Source: Thalassoroseus pseudoceratinae
Lineage (GTDB): Bacteria > Planctomycetota > Planctomycetia > Planctomycetales > Planctomycetaceae
DNA length: 51,780 nt
Direction: 5' to 3'
Assembly (NCBI RefSeq): GCF_011634775.1
Contig: NZ_JAALXT010000012.1
Coordinates: 1-51,780, forward strand
The position numbers and the translations under genes were made by a program. Of this stretch, positions 1-7,699 are shown in pieces. The notes under the pieces were generated by a model, which worked only from the letters and a program-made list of their open reading frames with translations, searched no databases and was not told the DNA's origin. Position 1 is the first letter of the stretch, and the number at the start of each line of letters is the position of its first letter.

Positions 1-620
1 AATACAGTCCGACACCACGCTTTTGCCAGTTAGGAAGATCATTGAAGTTAATTCCATACTTAAACAGCAATTCGTTCTTCTGACTCACAGACAAGCCGAG
101 CAGTCCTTTCGTGGCTTGTTGTTCGTTCTGACCTTCTTTGCGAAGCGTCCAATAGCACCATGAGTTCAGGGCGTTGCGTGCGGCGTCTTCATTCCGCCAA
201 CGGAAATAATCGACAACCAGTTCTGCCGAGGGCAACTGGGAAATCCGGCAATCAAAGCAGGCCGGTTGTCCGAGCTTGAGCGAGAACTGGGCGCTGGCTT
301 CACCGGCAAGTGTCGAGTTGTACTTCCGCAGTTTCCTGCCGAAGAGTTGCTCCTCGTTATCGAACAACAGTGAAATCTCGTCGCTCTCCGTGTAGGCGTA
401 CAGCACCCGGAAGCCGCAGGTCATCAGCGACTCCGTGGTGGCCACCATCAGGTCACGGAAACGCTCGTCGAAGGGAGCCTCGAACTGGCACGCCTCTTTA
501 GTCAGCCGGGTGAAGCTCCGACCATCCAGACGGGCAACCATATACATGTTAGGCAACACGCACAGGTCGGCAGCGGTCTCGAAGACCCGCATTTTCTTGT
601 CGAGATCATCAAACTTCATC
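1..620 (-). CDS. Thg1-like tRNA 3'-5' nucleotidyltransferase (partial, C-terminus off the left edge)
   Basis: Reading the minus strand from ATG at 620 gives 206 codons with no stop before the window edge. The product matches the Thg1 family, which adds nucleotides to tRNA 5' ends in the 3'-to-5' direction. Visible motifs are MVARLDGRSF (metal-binding Asp at residue 32) and YAYTESDEISLLF (Ser-Asp-Glu at 79-81), the two acidic sites of the palm-like catalytic core. Further on, a stretch around WRNEDAARNALNSWCYW takes the place of the HINNLYN tRNA-His recognition box of eukaryotic Thg1. This points to a Thg1-like protein (TLP) that repairs truncated tRNAs generally rather than a strict G-1 enzyme; that choice is inference. 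The start is preceded by GAGGAG and lies inside the last codons of the kinase gene (12-nt overlap), so the two are probably translated together. Confidence 0.88.
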
Positions 621-1049
621 TTTCCACTCCTCGACGACGAAACCAGTTTCCGTCAGTCGGACGTATTTCAGGGTATCGAACCCTTCTTCCAGTGTTGGGA
701 GTTCCAGTTTTTTGGCCGTGGACAGGATGCCGACATCGGGCACTTGGTCCGTTCGCTGTCGGTTCCGAGCGAGACACTCCTCGGCCTTGGACCGGAAGTA
801 GTATCCGAAGACGGAATACTTGGCCGACTTCGCAGCATCGATGTACTTTTTTCGCCCCTCACGAGTCGGGTTTGTGTTGTCGATCACAAACGACTGTTGA
901 GTTTCCAGACAGGCAGTCAGTAGTCGCCGTTCTCGATTCCGAGTTCGCAACAGGTCGAGGCTGATGCGAACGTGCGTTGAGAAAAACCGTTCCTTGTAGA
1001 AGGAAGATTTCCCCGACGCTTGCAGACCGATGAAGACCACCGCCTCCAT
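609..1049 (-). CDS. Small P-loop kinase, polynucleotide-kinase-like
   Basis: A 146-residue P-loop protein. Walker A is GLQASGKS at residues 8-15, with a conserved Asp in RISLDLLRTR, a Walker-B-like strand FVIDNTNPT and an Arg-rich lid near AEECLARNRQRT. This order is that of the 5'-kinase domain of T4 polynucleotide kinase-like AAA_33 proteins, which phosphorylate 5'-OH ends of RNA or DNA. No phosphatase or ligase domain is present, and the length equals the kinase domain alone. AGGAGA at 1055-1060 lies 5 bases before the ATG, the best ribosome binding site in this part of the window. The gene overlaps the start of the Thg1-like gene, suggesting a shared task: the kinase restores a 5' phosphate and the TLP adds nucleotides. 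The fold is clear; the exact substrate is inferred. Confidence 0.85.
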   Translation of the reverse strand: MEAVVFIGLQASGKSSFYKERFFSTHVRISLDLLRTRNRERRLLTACLETQQSFVIDNTNPTREGRKKYIDAAKSAKYSVFGYYFRSKAEECLARNRQRTDQVPDVGILSTAKKLELPTLEEGFDTLKYVRLTETGFVVEEWKDEV

Positions 1050-1071
1050 TACTTTCTCCTAAATACAAAAT

Positions 1072-1101
1072 GCCCACTCGGTATTTCTGAACCGAGTGGG
1101 C
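1072..1101 (-). terminator. 11-bp hairpin in the leader of the kinase gene
   Basis: GCCCACTCGGT (1072-1082) and ACCGAGTGGGC (1091-1101) form a perfect 11-bp stem with an 8-base loop. On the minus strand it is followed by ATTTTGTATTTAGGAG, a weak U-rich run leading straight into the kinase ribosome binding site. It could end transcription of the SEC-C gene or act as an attenuator or stability hairpin for the kinase-Thg1 mRNA. The stem is seen directly; its role is not. Confidence 0.55.
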
Positions 1102-1144
1102 TTAGTGATTCAATCCCTAAAAGTACAGGTCCCGGTTCACACCA

Positions 1145-1312
1145 TCAAAAGCAGCCTTTCTTGAGACAACACTTCTTAAAGCGTTTGCCGGAACCGCAAG
1201 GGCAGAGATCGTTTCTGCCGAGCTTTTCCTCCAGCAGTTTGTCACCGTGGACGACCCGCACCCCACTCTTCACCTGCGTTTCGGACGGGAATCCTCGACG
1301 ACGCTTGCTCAT
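1145..1312 (-). CDS. SEC-C motif microprotein (55 residues)
   Basis: Translation from ATG at 1312 gives 55 residues. The N-terminus is basic (MSKRRRGF). The second half is a textbook SEC-C zinc-binding motif, [18 protein letters not shown] (Cys-x-Cys...Cys-Cys), followed by a short LKKGCF tail. SEC-C motifs bind one zinc and occur at the SecA C-terminus, where they contact SecB and ribosomes, and as standalone or fused modules in many unknown proteins. This one has no other domain, so no function can be given beyond a probable zinc-dependent protein or nucleic-acid contact. It lies upstream of the kinase/Thg1 pair on the same strand, separated by a hairpin. The ribosome binding site is weak. 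Confidence 0.75.
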   Translation of the reverse strand: MSKRRRGFPSETQVKSGVRVVHGDKLLEEKLGRNDLCPCGSGKRFKKCCLKKGCF

Positions 1313-1494
1313 CGTCTCGAAAAAAATGGCTGTTCGTTAAAATGTTCATGGCTCGTATTTGACATAGCGCACCTCCATTCTCTTTAGTTGTTCCTTTCGT
1401 AGACACCGCCACACGGAAAAGGTTCGCTCGGGCCGACGAGCTTATTAAGGTTGCCACTGAACGTGTCTGAACCGGAGTTTGAGCAAGCAGTCGC

Positions 1495-1908
1495 TCACTC
1501 CTCTTCGACCAACTCCCCAAAGTGCGCCACGATGAGGCCGACCGCTCCGTCAGGGCCATAGCCGAAGTCCGGTGTGTTCACGACGATCCGAATGGCCCTC
1601 TCCAACCACTCTTGAAACTGAGCCAGATGAGGCTTCTTACCGTAGAGTTCGATGCGAAGTGGAGCGACGTAGCGGTGGCAAGGGCTATCGCTGACGCTTT
1701 CCATCAGCAGGTCATGTTGATCCCAAAGAGCTTGGTTCATGTCGGCATACACCGTGGCCTCGATTTCATTCTCCGTCCATGTTTCGGACTCGCAGTTCCA
1801 ATACACTGGATTCCGAAGGGCATCGCCTTTAACGATCCGGTAGCGAGGAAACTCGTCACTTCCAATTTTGACGAGCGACAGAATTGGTGGGGTTGGGTTC
1901 TCGCTCAT
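1495..1908 (-). CDS. Hypothetical protein, element cargo
   Basis: A 137-residue soluble, acidic protein that I do not recognise. It has no signal peptide or membrane segment. It is rich in Trp and acidic residues in its first half and ends in an acidic tail (ELVEEE). The start ATG overlaps the stop of the upstream small gene in an ATGA arrangement, which supports both as real, co-translated genes. It sits in the minus-strand run leading to the kinase/Thg1 pair, but 180 bases plus the SEC-C gene lie between, so a functional link is not shown. Confidence 0.65.
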   Translation of the reverse strand: MSENPTPPILSLVKIGSDEFPRYRIVKGDALRNPVYWNCESETWTENEIEATVYADMNQALWDQHDLLMESVSDSPCHRYVAPLRIELYGKKPHLAQFQEWLERAIRIVVNTPDFGYGPDGAVGLIVAHFGELVEEE

Positions 1909-2150
1909 TCCTGATCTCCTTCGGGATGCTCTGGTATAAACTCACCACCGTTGAGAACAGCGGATCGCTCGATGACTCTTGGTAAGTCCTCGGCCAGTCG
2001 GTGCGGATTTCTGATCGCCAGATTGACGACGCCCTGTCCGGTAACACGGATGGTCAGAAACAATACCGCCTTTTCGTCATTAGTTGTTGGACAGTCGGCG
2101 ACCCCAGAATCCAGCGAAAGGATTTCGCAGTAAGTGACAGGCATTTTCAT
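1905..2150 (-). CDS. Hypothetical small protein, element cargo
   Basis: An 81-residue protein starting MKMPVTYCEIL. I chose ATG 2150 because a purine-rich AAAGGGG run lies just upstream; an in-frame extension to 2234 would run into the upstream zinc-ribbon gene. No known family is recognised. A beta-strand-rich middle (AVLFLTIRVTGQGVVNLAIRN) is followed by an amphipathic C-terminus. The stop overlaps the start of the next gene (ATGA), so the two form a coupled pair. Confidence 0.6.
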   Translation of the reverse strand: MKMPVTYCEILSLDSGVADCPTTNDEKAVLFLTIRVTGQGVVNLAIRNPHRLAEDLPRVIERSAVLNGGEFIPEHPEGDQE

Positions 2151-2194
2151 GAGTTGCCCCCCCTTTGCTCTTGGAAAGTTGAAAACCTTCTCTA

Positions 2195-2695
2195 CTAAGG
2201 GGTGCCTCTCTTTTGTCGGGGATGGTTGCCGCACTCAGCGCAGCGAGTGAACTGGCCGAGGACAACCGAACCACACTGACCACACCGCCACCGACCAAAG
2301 CCGCAAACTCGGCAGGACTTATTGGGATCAGACATGCCTGATCCGCAGTTGCGGCAGACCCATTGGGGCGCAGGTGCGTCACTGCCGGTCATCCTGACTC
2401 GCTCGGAATCGCAGTTAAACGGCGGTGGACAGCCAAGGTGAAACCAAGGGTCGCCGCCACATTCTCGGAACGTCCGGTATTCTTCGTCGTCGCTGAAGAA
2501 GACTGCGGAAAACAGATGCCCTCCGATCCATTGAACGAAGTTGAAGAACAAGATAGTGGCCAAGGTTATCAGCGACAAAATTGGAAGGCTGATTGCTCCG
2601 ACAAGAATCGCAGGGATGCCGATTGGCAATGAGAGAATGAAAGCGAACACCCAGTAGCGGGCGAGGATTTCATAGGCCGATGTGCGTTGAGGCAT
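2195..2695 (-). CDS. Membrane protein with C-terminal zinc ribbons, element cargo
   Basis: From ATG 2695 (GGAAG 6-7 bases upstream) the product is 166 residues, beginning MPQRTSAYEILARYW. Two hydrophobic helices fill roughly residues 13-60. A cytosolic C-terminal part follows with three close CxxC-type knuckles (CRNCGSG, CRVCGFGRWRCGQCGS, CAECGNH). Such zinc ribbons behind a short membrane anchor are common in uncharacterised planctomycete proteins. Function is unknown; protein or nucleic-acid tethering at the membrane is only a guess. It lies directly downstream of the recombinase gene on the same strand. Confidence 0.65.
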   Translation of the reverse strand: MPQRTSAYEILARYWVFAFILSLPIGIPAILVGAISLPILSLITLATILFFNFVQWIGGHLFSAVFFSDDEEYRTFRECGGDPWFHLGCPPPFNCDSERVRMTGSDAPAPQWVCRNCGSGMSDPNKSCRVCGFGRWRCGQCGSVVLGQFTRCAECGNHPRQKRGTP

Positions 2696-2797
2696 GAGCA
2701 ACTTCCAGTTCGAGGATGAAAACTGAAAGTTGCAGGGGGTGCCCACCACAGGCCGAGTATGAAAACTGATTCAGGAAAACTGCGAAGTCGAGGTGGG

Positions 2798-4411
2798 TCA
2801 AATCATGTGACCAGCTTCCTGCAACGTCTTCACCATCTCAGCGGTGAGCGTCACCTTCTGTGCTGGTGGATCGCATTGGCCGTAGCGAGACCCAAGATAG
2901 TCGATGGCGTCATCGAGTGGCTGATACGGTCTGCCAGACGTTGGGTCGTAGTTCTTATCTGCGATATCTCCCGAGTGCCCGAGATAAAGCTTTCTCATGC
3001 TCAGGTCGTATTCCTTGATCGTCGCAGCACCCGTTTTGCGAAGACCTTTCAACACCCTGTCTGGCAGATCAACACCCCGACTTTTCATCTGCCCCCACAT
3101 TCTCGAAACGTTGTCATATTGGATTGTTTTCAACTCGCCGTCCTTTGTTGTCTCTGTCTTCTTCGGCGTGAGTCGTCCGCCACGAACTGTAAGAAAGGCA
3201 AACTTGTTGTCCTTGCAGATGACCTTTTTGATAGCGGCAATGGTGGATGGCCACAATTTATAGTTCACTCTTGGTGGATTCGGCGTCCGCTTTGTCTTTG
3301 TCCGCTTGTGAATCAACCGCCCGTCTTTCAGGTTCAACTGTCGATGGCGGATATCGTTCACATCCGTCTGTGTGAAGCCACAATTCAGGAACAGCAACAA
3401 CCAGCACTTCCAGTGGTTGTTAAGCTCATCGCTGGCGAGTGTCGCTGTGAAGTCGTCCTTTTCCCAAAACATCCTCGGATCGAAGTCGTCTTCGGCGTCC
3501 ACTTCATCATTATCGTCGATCTCGATGTTCACGAAGGTCATCGAGCGATCTTTCAAGTTCTTGGGGAGCGTTTCGAGTTCGCACTCGTCCTGCCGCCATG
3601 CCCACTCGGTAAACGTGATGGCAGCACGCCGATACGACATTTTAGAGCCGACTTTTAACTCTCGGTCGTTCAGTAGCATCGAGTAGAAATCCTGCCAGCG
3701 AACGCCGGTAATTGATGTGATGTGTGATTCATCGCCGATGTAGCTTCGGAACTTTGCCAAATGGGACTTGGCGGATGTGTAGGTTTTTGGGGATCGTTGA
3801 TTGACCGCCGCTTTCTCTTGAAGGGAGTCAAGATATCGCTCAGCCCAGTATTTCACCGTCTGTGGGCGATTTACTCCTGTGGTGGCGTGCAATTCGAGAA
3901 TGTGCTGCCACTTCTCAGGAAGTTGGTAGTTGAGCGTACCAAAGCTTGTTCCTCCCAAGGTCGTGGGGAGCATTGCCTCGACGCCGGACTTCTTCTCAGC
4001 CTTCACTCCAACGAACTCGGCCCTGAACCGATCACTTAGCCCGCCTATACCGATACGATCAGGAAGTTCCGGGCGAGAAAGAACGTTCTCGATACTGTCC
4101 AGAAATTTCGACACATCTTTGCTGAGTTGTGGCTCGTGGCAGCAATCTCGCACCTGCTCGAACAAAGCCTTATGAAGATGCCAGACCGAGGCATTTGGAC
4201 GCTCGGCATCTCGTTTCGCCTTCTCAATAATCCACTCGTGAAGAGCGGCCTCGTAGCCTGCTTTTGTGTCGTGCCGAGTATCATCGCCTTTCGAGTACCA
4301 GACGGGGAAGCCATCTGAAACACCTTTTGATGACTTCCATTTTTTACGGGGTGCAAACCAAGTGAGTTCGATCTTGATTCCATTCTTCTTGCATCGTTTT
4401 GAGTAACTCAT
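2798..4411 (-). CDS. Tyrosine-type site-specific recombinase (integrase) with divergent active site
   Basis: About 537 residues from ATG 4411; a GTG at 4495 would add 28 residues and cover a palindromic control region, so I prefer 4411. An N-terminal SAM-like DNA-binding region (VNQRSPKTYTSAKSHLAKF) precedes the catalytic domain. That domain shows a beta-strand Lys region (KRTKTKRTPNPPRV), box II LRKTGAATI with its Arg, the LGHS box, and the nucleophile Tyr in DKNYDP (codon 2948-2950). The box I motif reads CGFTQTDVNDI where most relatives have G-[LM]-R-x-x-E, so the first catalytic Arg is not in its usual place. The gene lies beside the tRNA-Lys 3' fragment at 4561-4602, as expected of a tRNA-targeting integrase. 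It should catalyse integration and excision of the left-hand element. Confidence 0.85.
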   Translation of the reverse strand: MSYSKRCKKNGIKIELTWFAPRKKWKSSKGVSDGFPVWYSKGDDTRHDTKAGYEAALHEWIIEKAKRDAERPNASVWHLHKALFEQVRDCCHEPQLSKDVSKFLDSIENVLSRPELPDRIGIGGLSDRFRAEFVGVKAEKKSGVEAMLPTTLGGTSFGTLNYQLPEKWQHILELHATTGVNRPQTVKYWAERYLDSLQEKAAVNQRSPKTYTSAKSHLAKFRSYIGDESHITSITGVRWQDFYSMLLNDRELKVGSKMSYRRAAITFTEWAWRQDECELETLPKNLKDRSMTFVNIEIDDNDEVDAEDDFDPRMFWEKDDFTATLASDELNNHWKCWLLLFLNCGFTQTDVNDIRHRQLNLKDGRLIHKRTKTKRTPNPPRVNYKLWPSTIAAIKKVICKDNKFAFLTVRGGRLTPKKTETTKDGELKTIQYDNVSRMWGQMKSRGVDLPDRVLKGLRKTGAATIKEYDLSMRKLYLGHSGDIADKNYDPTSGRPYQPLDDAIDYLGSRYGQCDPPAQKVTLTAEMVKTLQEAGHMI

Positions 4412-4455
4412 CTTCAACAGTTGCTCTTGCAAGGGTGGGGTTGGTGAGATTCTCC

Positions 4456-4507
4456 ATCGGATACCAGTGTATCCGATACTGGCAATAATCACCACGTAAT
4501 CGGATAC
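4456..4507. promoter_or_regulatory. Three ATCGGATAC sites upstream of the integrase gene
   Basis: ATCGGATAC occurs at 4456-4464, inverted at 4469-4477 (a perfect 9-bp inverted repeat around CAGT), and again directly at 4499-4507, 43 bases from the first. They lie between the integrase start (4411) and the attachment site (4561). Repeated 9-mers in this place suit integrase arm-type sites, excisionase sites or a repressor operator controlling the integrase. The repeats are seen directly; the role is inferred. Confidence 0.5.
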
Positions 4508-4560
4508 GAAGAAACCTCAAAACCCTGCAAATAATGCACTTTTTTGTAAATGCAAACTCC

Positions 4561-4602
<42 letters not shown>

Positions 4603-4609
4603 CTCTAGA

Positions 4610-4642
4610 AACGCTGTAACCGCAATGGGTTACGGCGTTTTT
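4610..4642 (+). terminator. Rho-independent terminator of the displaced tRNA-Lys gene
   Basis: AACGCTGTAACC (4610-4621) pairs with GGTTACGGCGTT (4628-4639) with one wobble over a 6-base loop, followed by a T run. It lies 7 bases after the tRNA 3' fragment and is presumably the original host terminator of that tRNA. Confidence 0.8.
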
Positions 4643-4813
4643 CTCTTTGATCGCATTCAACAAGTATTCATTTACGCTTCTACTTGTGGTACGACCCGCA
4701 AAGAAGGCTGGTACTTCGCGGGATGCGATGGCGTCGGTGAGTTGTCCGGCGAAAGCGATCTACCGTTCAGCCTGCCGCAAATTGGGGGAAACGCAAGCAA
4801 ACCTTTCGCTTTC

Positions 4814-5230
4814 CTAAGGAATGCGTTTGCCTGTTCGGACGGTGTCCTTTTTGAGGTCAATGTAGATGAACTTCGTCAATTCATAGTCGAAGATGAATTG
4901 TCCTTGTCCGTCGCCGTGCAGGACGGAGTGCGGGCTGACGGTTCGATACTCGATGCCTCGTTCGTTGCCTCGCTCGTGCCACGAGTAAGTTCCATTTTCG
5001 TAAAAATCCAGCGTTATCCCCGTTTTCCGCCCGTACCGCTCCCACGACCATTTGGTCCCATCAAGACGCTTTCGCAACAGCGGGAAGTCTTTCGGGGCGG
5101 CTTGCTCTGCTGCTTCGTATTTCGCCAGTGCAGCGGCAATTCGTGGAGGGAGCGTCTGTTGTCCCGAAACGCTCGAATATCCCAGGATAACCATGGTTAG
5201 AGAAAGAAAGCACGCAACCGCTGAACACAA
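4814..5230 (-). CDS. Secreted protein of unknown function
   Basis: A 138-residue protein with an N-terminal signal peptide (MCSAVACFLSLTMVILGYSSVSGQ) and a likely cleavage before or after Gln 24-25. An Ala/Glu-rich helix (IAAALAKYEAAEQAAP) follows. The C-terminal part resembles a small one-domain beta fold (LDGTKWSWERYG, LDFYENGTYSW), similar in feel to lipocalin-like proteins that test a sample against a WxW pattern. I do not recognise a named family. It is the first host gene right of the integration border and stands alone; the 170 bases between the tRNA terminator and its stop hold nothing I can identify. Confidence 0.65.
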   Translation of the reverse strand: MCSAVACFLSLTMVILGYSSVSGQQTLPPRIAAALAKYEAAEQAAPKDFPLLRKRLDGTKWSWERYGRKTGITLDFYENGTYSWHERGNERGIEYRTVSPHSVLHGDGQGQFIFDYELTKFIYIDLKKDTVRTGKRIP

Positions 5231-5348
5231 GCGTCGCTCGGTACCGCGACGCCGGTCGAGTTCCTAGAACAACCAACGATTCCGAGACGCGAACAGCTTT
5301 GCGAACGTGATGAATTTCAGGTGATGTAGTCGCCACTAGGTCTAATAT

Positions 5349-7391
5349 CTAATCGCTAGGTTCACCCGGATTCTTAGCATGCAAGACGTGGAAGTAGACG
5401 TCGCGGACTGCTTGAAAATTGAGCCAATTGCGTAAGGCGTAGCCGCTGTTCTTGAGATTTTCGGTTGTGTAGATATTTGTCTTGCCACCGGTGGGATGGA
5501 CGCCGTCCTTAGAGATCAGCGTGTCTTGCCAGGAACCGTTGGGGCGTCTTTTGAGAATCTCCGCGTGGTAGTCAACCAACGGAACCTGATAGGTCTTGGC
5601 GACATCCTTGATGATTTGGTTGATCTCGCGAACACTCGTCTCGCGATTTCGACGCGGTGGGATTGTATTGAGGATCGGGATGCAGTGAGCTGCTAGGCAC
5701 TTCTTGACGACTTGCTCAAGATCCGTCTTATAGGACTTCGGTACGTTGCCACTAGCAATATCATTGGTCCCAACCATGATAATTGCCACTTCTGGGGACT
5801 GATTTTCAAGAACGTCGTCCACCACGCCCAACACATTCTTGACCGTCCATCCAGAATAGTTGCCATGCTTGGGACCTTTGTCGCGTTCGCCTTGGATCAC
5901 ATCCCGCCATCGCTTGCCAGCGGGTGTTTTAGGGAGACCATCATTCTGCGTGAGATATTGTTGTGGATCGTCCCAACCCATAGGCGTCCAAAACGCCATG
6001 CTGAAGGTAATTGAATCGCCGAACTGTGCAATATACCCGAATTGGCCTTGGAATTTCGCATGAACTTTTTGCATTGGCTGAACCCAACTCGGCTCCTTGG
6101 CTGGACGAGATTGAGTGATCGTCTCTTGAGACGGTGTTGATTCAGCATCCTGATTGAAGACGAACTCGTCAGCTCCGATATCGGGCTGATCTAAGCGGGG
6201 TTGACTATCGATATCATGAGACACGAGTGGCAGTCGGGCTGCGGTATTGACGATGTCTTTGACAGGTTTGACTAAATGCAAATCCCCCGTGTCAGCATCG
6301 GCAAACAATTGCGAGAGATCTTCGGCGGAATAGTTCAAACGAGATTCAACCACGTCGTCGCTCGTGACTAGCAACGCCGCTCCGCTGAGCAAATTATTCT
6401 CGACGACTAAGTCCTTATTGACATTCTGCACCCAAATGAGTCGCCCAAAACGGCTACTGGGTTCATGAATGGTGTTGTGCATAACCTGGCAGTTCTTTGT
6501 GTAGCACGCAAGAATTCCGGTCTCGGGGCAACCGGTAATAAAGTTGTTCCGCACCACACAGTCGATGGCGTGCAGCCAATCCCCCACTCGTGATGGGTTG
6601 CCCAGGGCGATACCAACATCGCAGTCAACAATCGCATTCCGTTCGATAACACAATCGTGACCCTCTTCGGAAATGTAGACACACGCCCGTCCTTCGCGAG
6701 TCCGGCCTTGAATGCCTACGAACACATTGTCACTGATCGTCCAACCATGAGTGTTCTTGACATCAATTCCACCGATATAGTTTCCGTTGTAAGTCTTCGT
6801 TGTATCGGTGGGATCATCTTCAAAACGTTTCGGCCGATCGTTGTAGAACAGACAGAATTGCACTCGACAATCGCGGGGATATAGCTCCGCTTGTGCTGGT
6901 GGAATATGAGAGGCTTTGACACCACGCTGCCAAATATTGTGAACGACGCAGTTATAGATCCGTGCCCGCTGTGCTCCATGTTCCGAGGCGATCTTAAACC
7001 CGTTCCACTTGATGTTCTGAATGGTTAGATCGGCAACCGTAATGCCTTCACCACTGATTAGCACTAATTCACCATGCCGGCTATTGGTGCCGTCAAGAAT
7101 AACATCGTGTCGATTCCCCGAGCGACTGCGAAGCGTCACGTTGTCCGTTGCTAGTGTGAGTACCGAAGGCAATTCGTATTGTCCATCAGCAAGCAGAATC
7201 GTGCCTCCAGGTTTGATCGTATTGGCGGCGGCAAACAACTCTTGGACATTCGTCGCATGAATCACTTCGCCGGTCGGAGCCGAAAGACGAGGCGCTTGCG
7301 GCAGCCAAGCGTAATCAGGTGGAGCCGCCATCGCGAGGCGACAACCAATAATGACATAGGCGAATATAGTGGTGTACCAAGAATGTTTCAC
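5349..7391 (-). CDS. Secreted right-handed beta-helix plus SGNH hydrolase fusion
   Basis: From GTG 7391 (AAAGGA about 9 bases upstream) the product is 680 residues with a signal peptide ending near CRLAMA. ATG 7439 is an alternative without a ribosome site. Residues about 25-410 form a parallel beta-helix typical of chondroitinase-B/pectate-lyase-like proteins: a start like ELFAAANTIKPGGTILLADG, then repeated coil turns such as GISD/GWTISDNVF and CVIERNAIVDC. Residues about 450-670 are an SGNH/GDSL esterase: block I FGDSIT, block III VGTNDI, block V DGVHPT with the Asp-His pair. Together they suggest binding or cleavage of an acidic polysaccharide and removal of acyl groups from it. The gene stands alone. 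Domain assignments are clear; the substrate is not. Confidence 0.85.
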   Translation of the reverse strand: MKHSWYTTIFAYVIIGCRLAMAAPPDYAWLPQAPRLSAPTGEVIHATNVQELFAAANTIKPGGTILLADGQYELPSVLTLATDNVTLRSRSGNRHDVILDGTNSRHGELVLISGEGITVADLTIQNIKWNGFKIASEHGAQRARIYNCVVHNIWQRGVKASHIPPAQAELYPRDCRVQFCLFYNDRPKRFEDDPTDTTKTYNGNYIGGIDVKNTHGWTISDNVFVGIQGRTREGRACVYISEEGHDCVIERNAIVDCDVGIALGNPSRVGDWLHAIDCVVRNNFITGCPETGILACYTKNCQVMHNTIHEPSSRFGRLIWVQNVNKDLVVENNLLSGAALLVTSDDVVESRLNYSAEDLSQLFADADTGDLHLVKPVKDIVNTAARLPLVSHDIDSQPRLDQPDIGADEFVFNQDAESTPSQETITQSRPAKEPSWVQPMQKVHAKFQGQFGYIAQFGDSITFSMAFWTPMGWDDPQQYLTQNDGLPKTPAGKRWRDVIQGERDKGPKHGNYSGWTVKNVLGVVDDVLENQSPEVAIIMVGTNDIASGNVPKSYKTDLEQVVKKCLAAHCIPILNTIPPRRNRETSVREINQIIKDVAKTYQVPLVDYHAEILKRRPNGSWQDTLISKDGVHPTGGKTNIYTTENLKNSGYALRNWLNFQAVRDVYFHVLHAKNPGEPSD

Positions 7392-7460
7392 GAGTATCAC
7401 GTCCTTTGCTCGAGTCGTTGAAATCGCAATTGAGCCCATGACAAGTAAACTGTCTCAGTG

Positions 7461-7487
7461 GCATCGACTAGACTGTGTCTAGGATCG
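7461..7487. repeat. Palindromic repeat copy 1 (ACTAGACnGTGTCTAG)
   Basis: CTAGAC (7468-7473), TGT, GTCTAG (7477-7482) form a 6-bp palindrome with conserved flanks. A nearly identical stretch is found at 14420-14446: both read CATyGACTAGAC, a variable base, then GTGTCTAG. It lies upstream of the beta-helix/SGNH gene. Nature unknown. Confidence 0.45.
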
Positions 7488-7671
7488 CGTGCAACGATGT
7501 GATGGTGATTTGCTACTAGTCTTGATGCAAAGTTCTTCGGCGAATGTTTTGAGACCGTCATCGGTGACGTTGCAAATGTCACTAGTATTAATAGTGACCG
7601 CTCTGCGATTTCGTCTAGCAAGAGGAGCTTGCTTTCCCGCTGCACACACTCCTCACAAGAGTAGGCGGCAT

Positions 7672-7699
7672 GTGGTCAGACGAGGTCTGACCACGTTTT
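7672..7699 (+). terminator. Strong hairpin, possible terminator
   Basis: GTGGTCAGAC (7672-7681) and GTCTGACCAC (7685-7694) form a perfect 10-bp stem with a 3-base loop, followed on the plus strand by GTTTTC. The nearest upstream gene (aldehyde dehydrogenase, ending at 7730) is on the minus strand, where no U run follows. It may instead be an mRNA 3'-end stabilising hairpin for that gene. Confidence 0.45.

Noticed and set aside
1242-1559. 105-codon minus-strand frame overlapping the SEC-C gene
   Set aside because: It is out of frame with the SEC-C motif and overlaps the end of the next gene; the SEC-C frame is the supported one.
2759-3658. 300-codon plus-strand open frame opposite the integrase gene
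   Set aside because: It is antisense to the recombinase catalytic domain, has no family features, and its residue make-up reflects the opposite strand.
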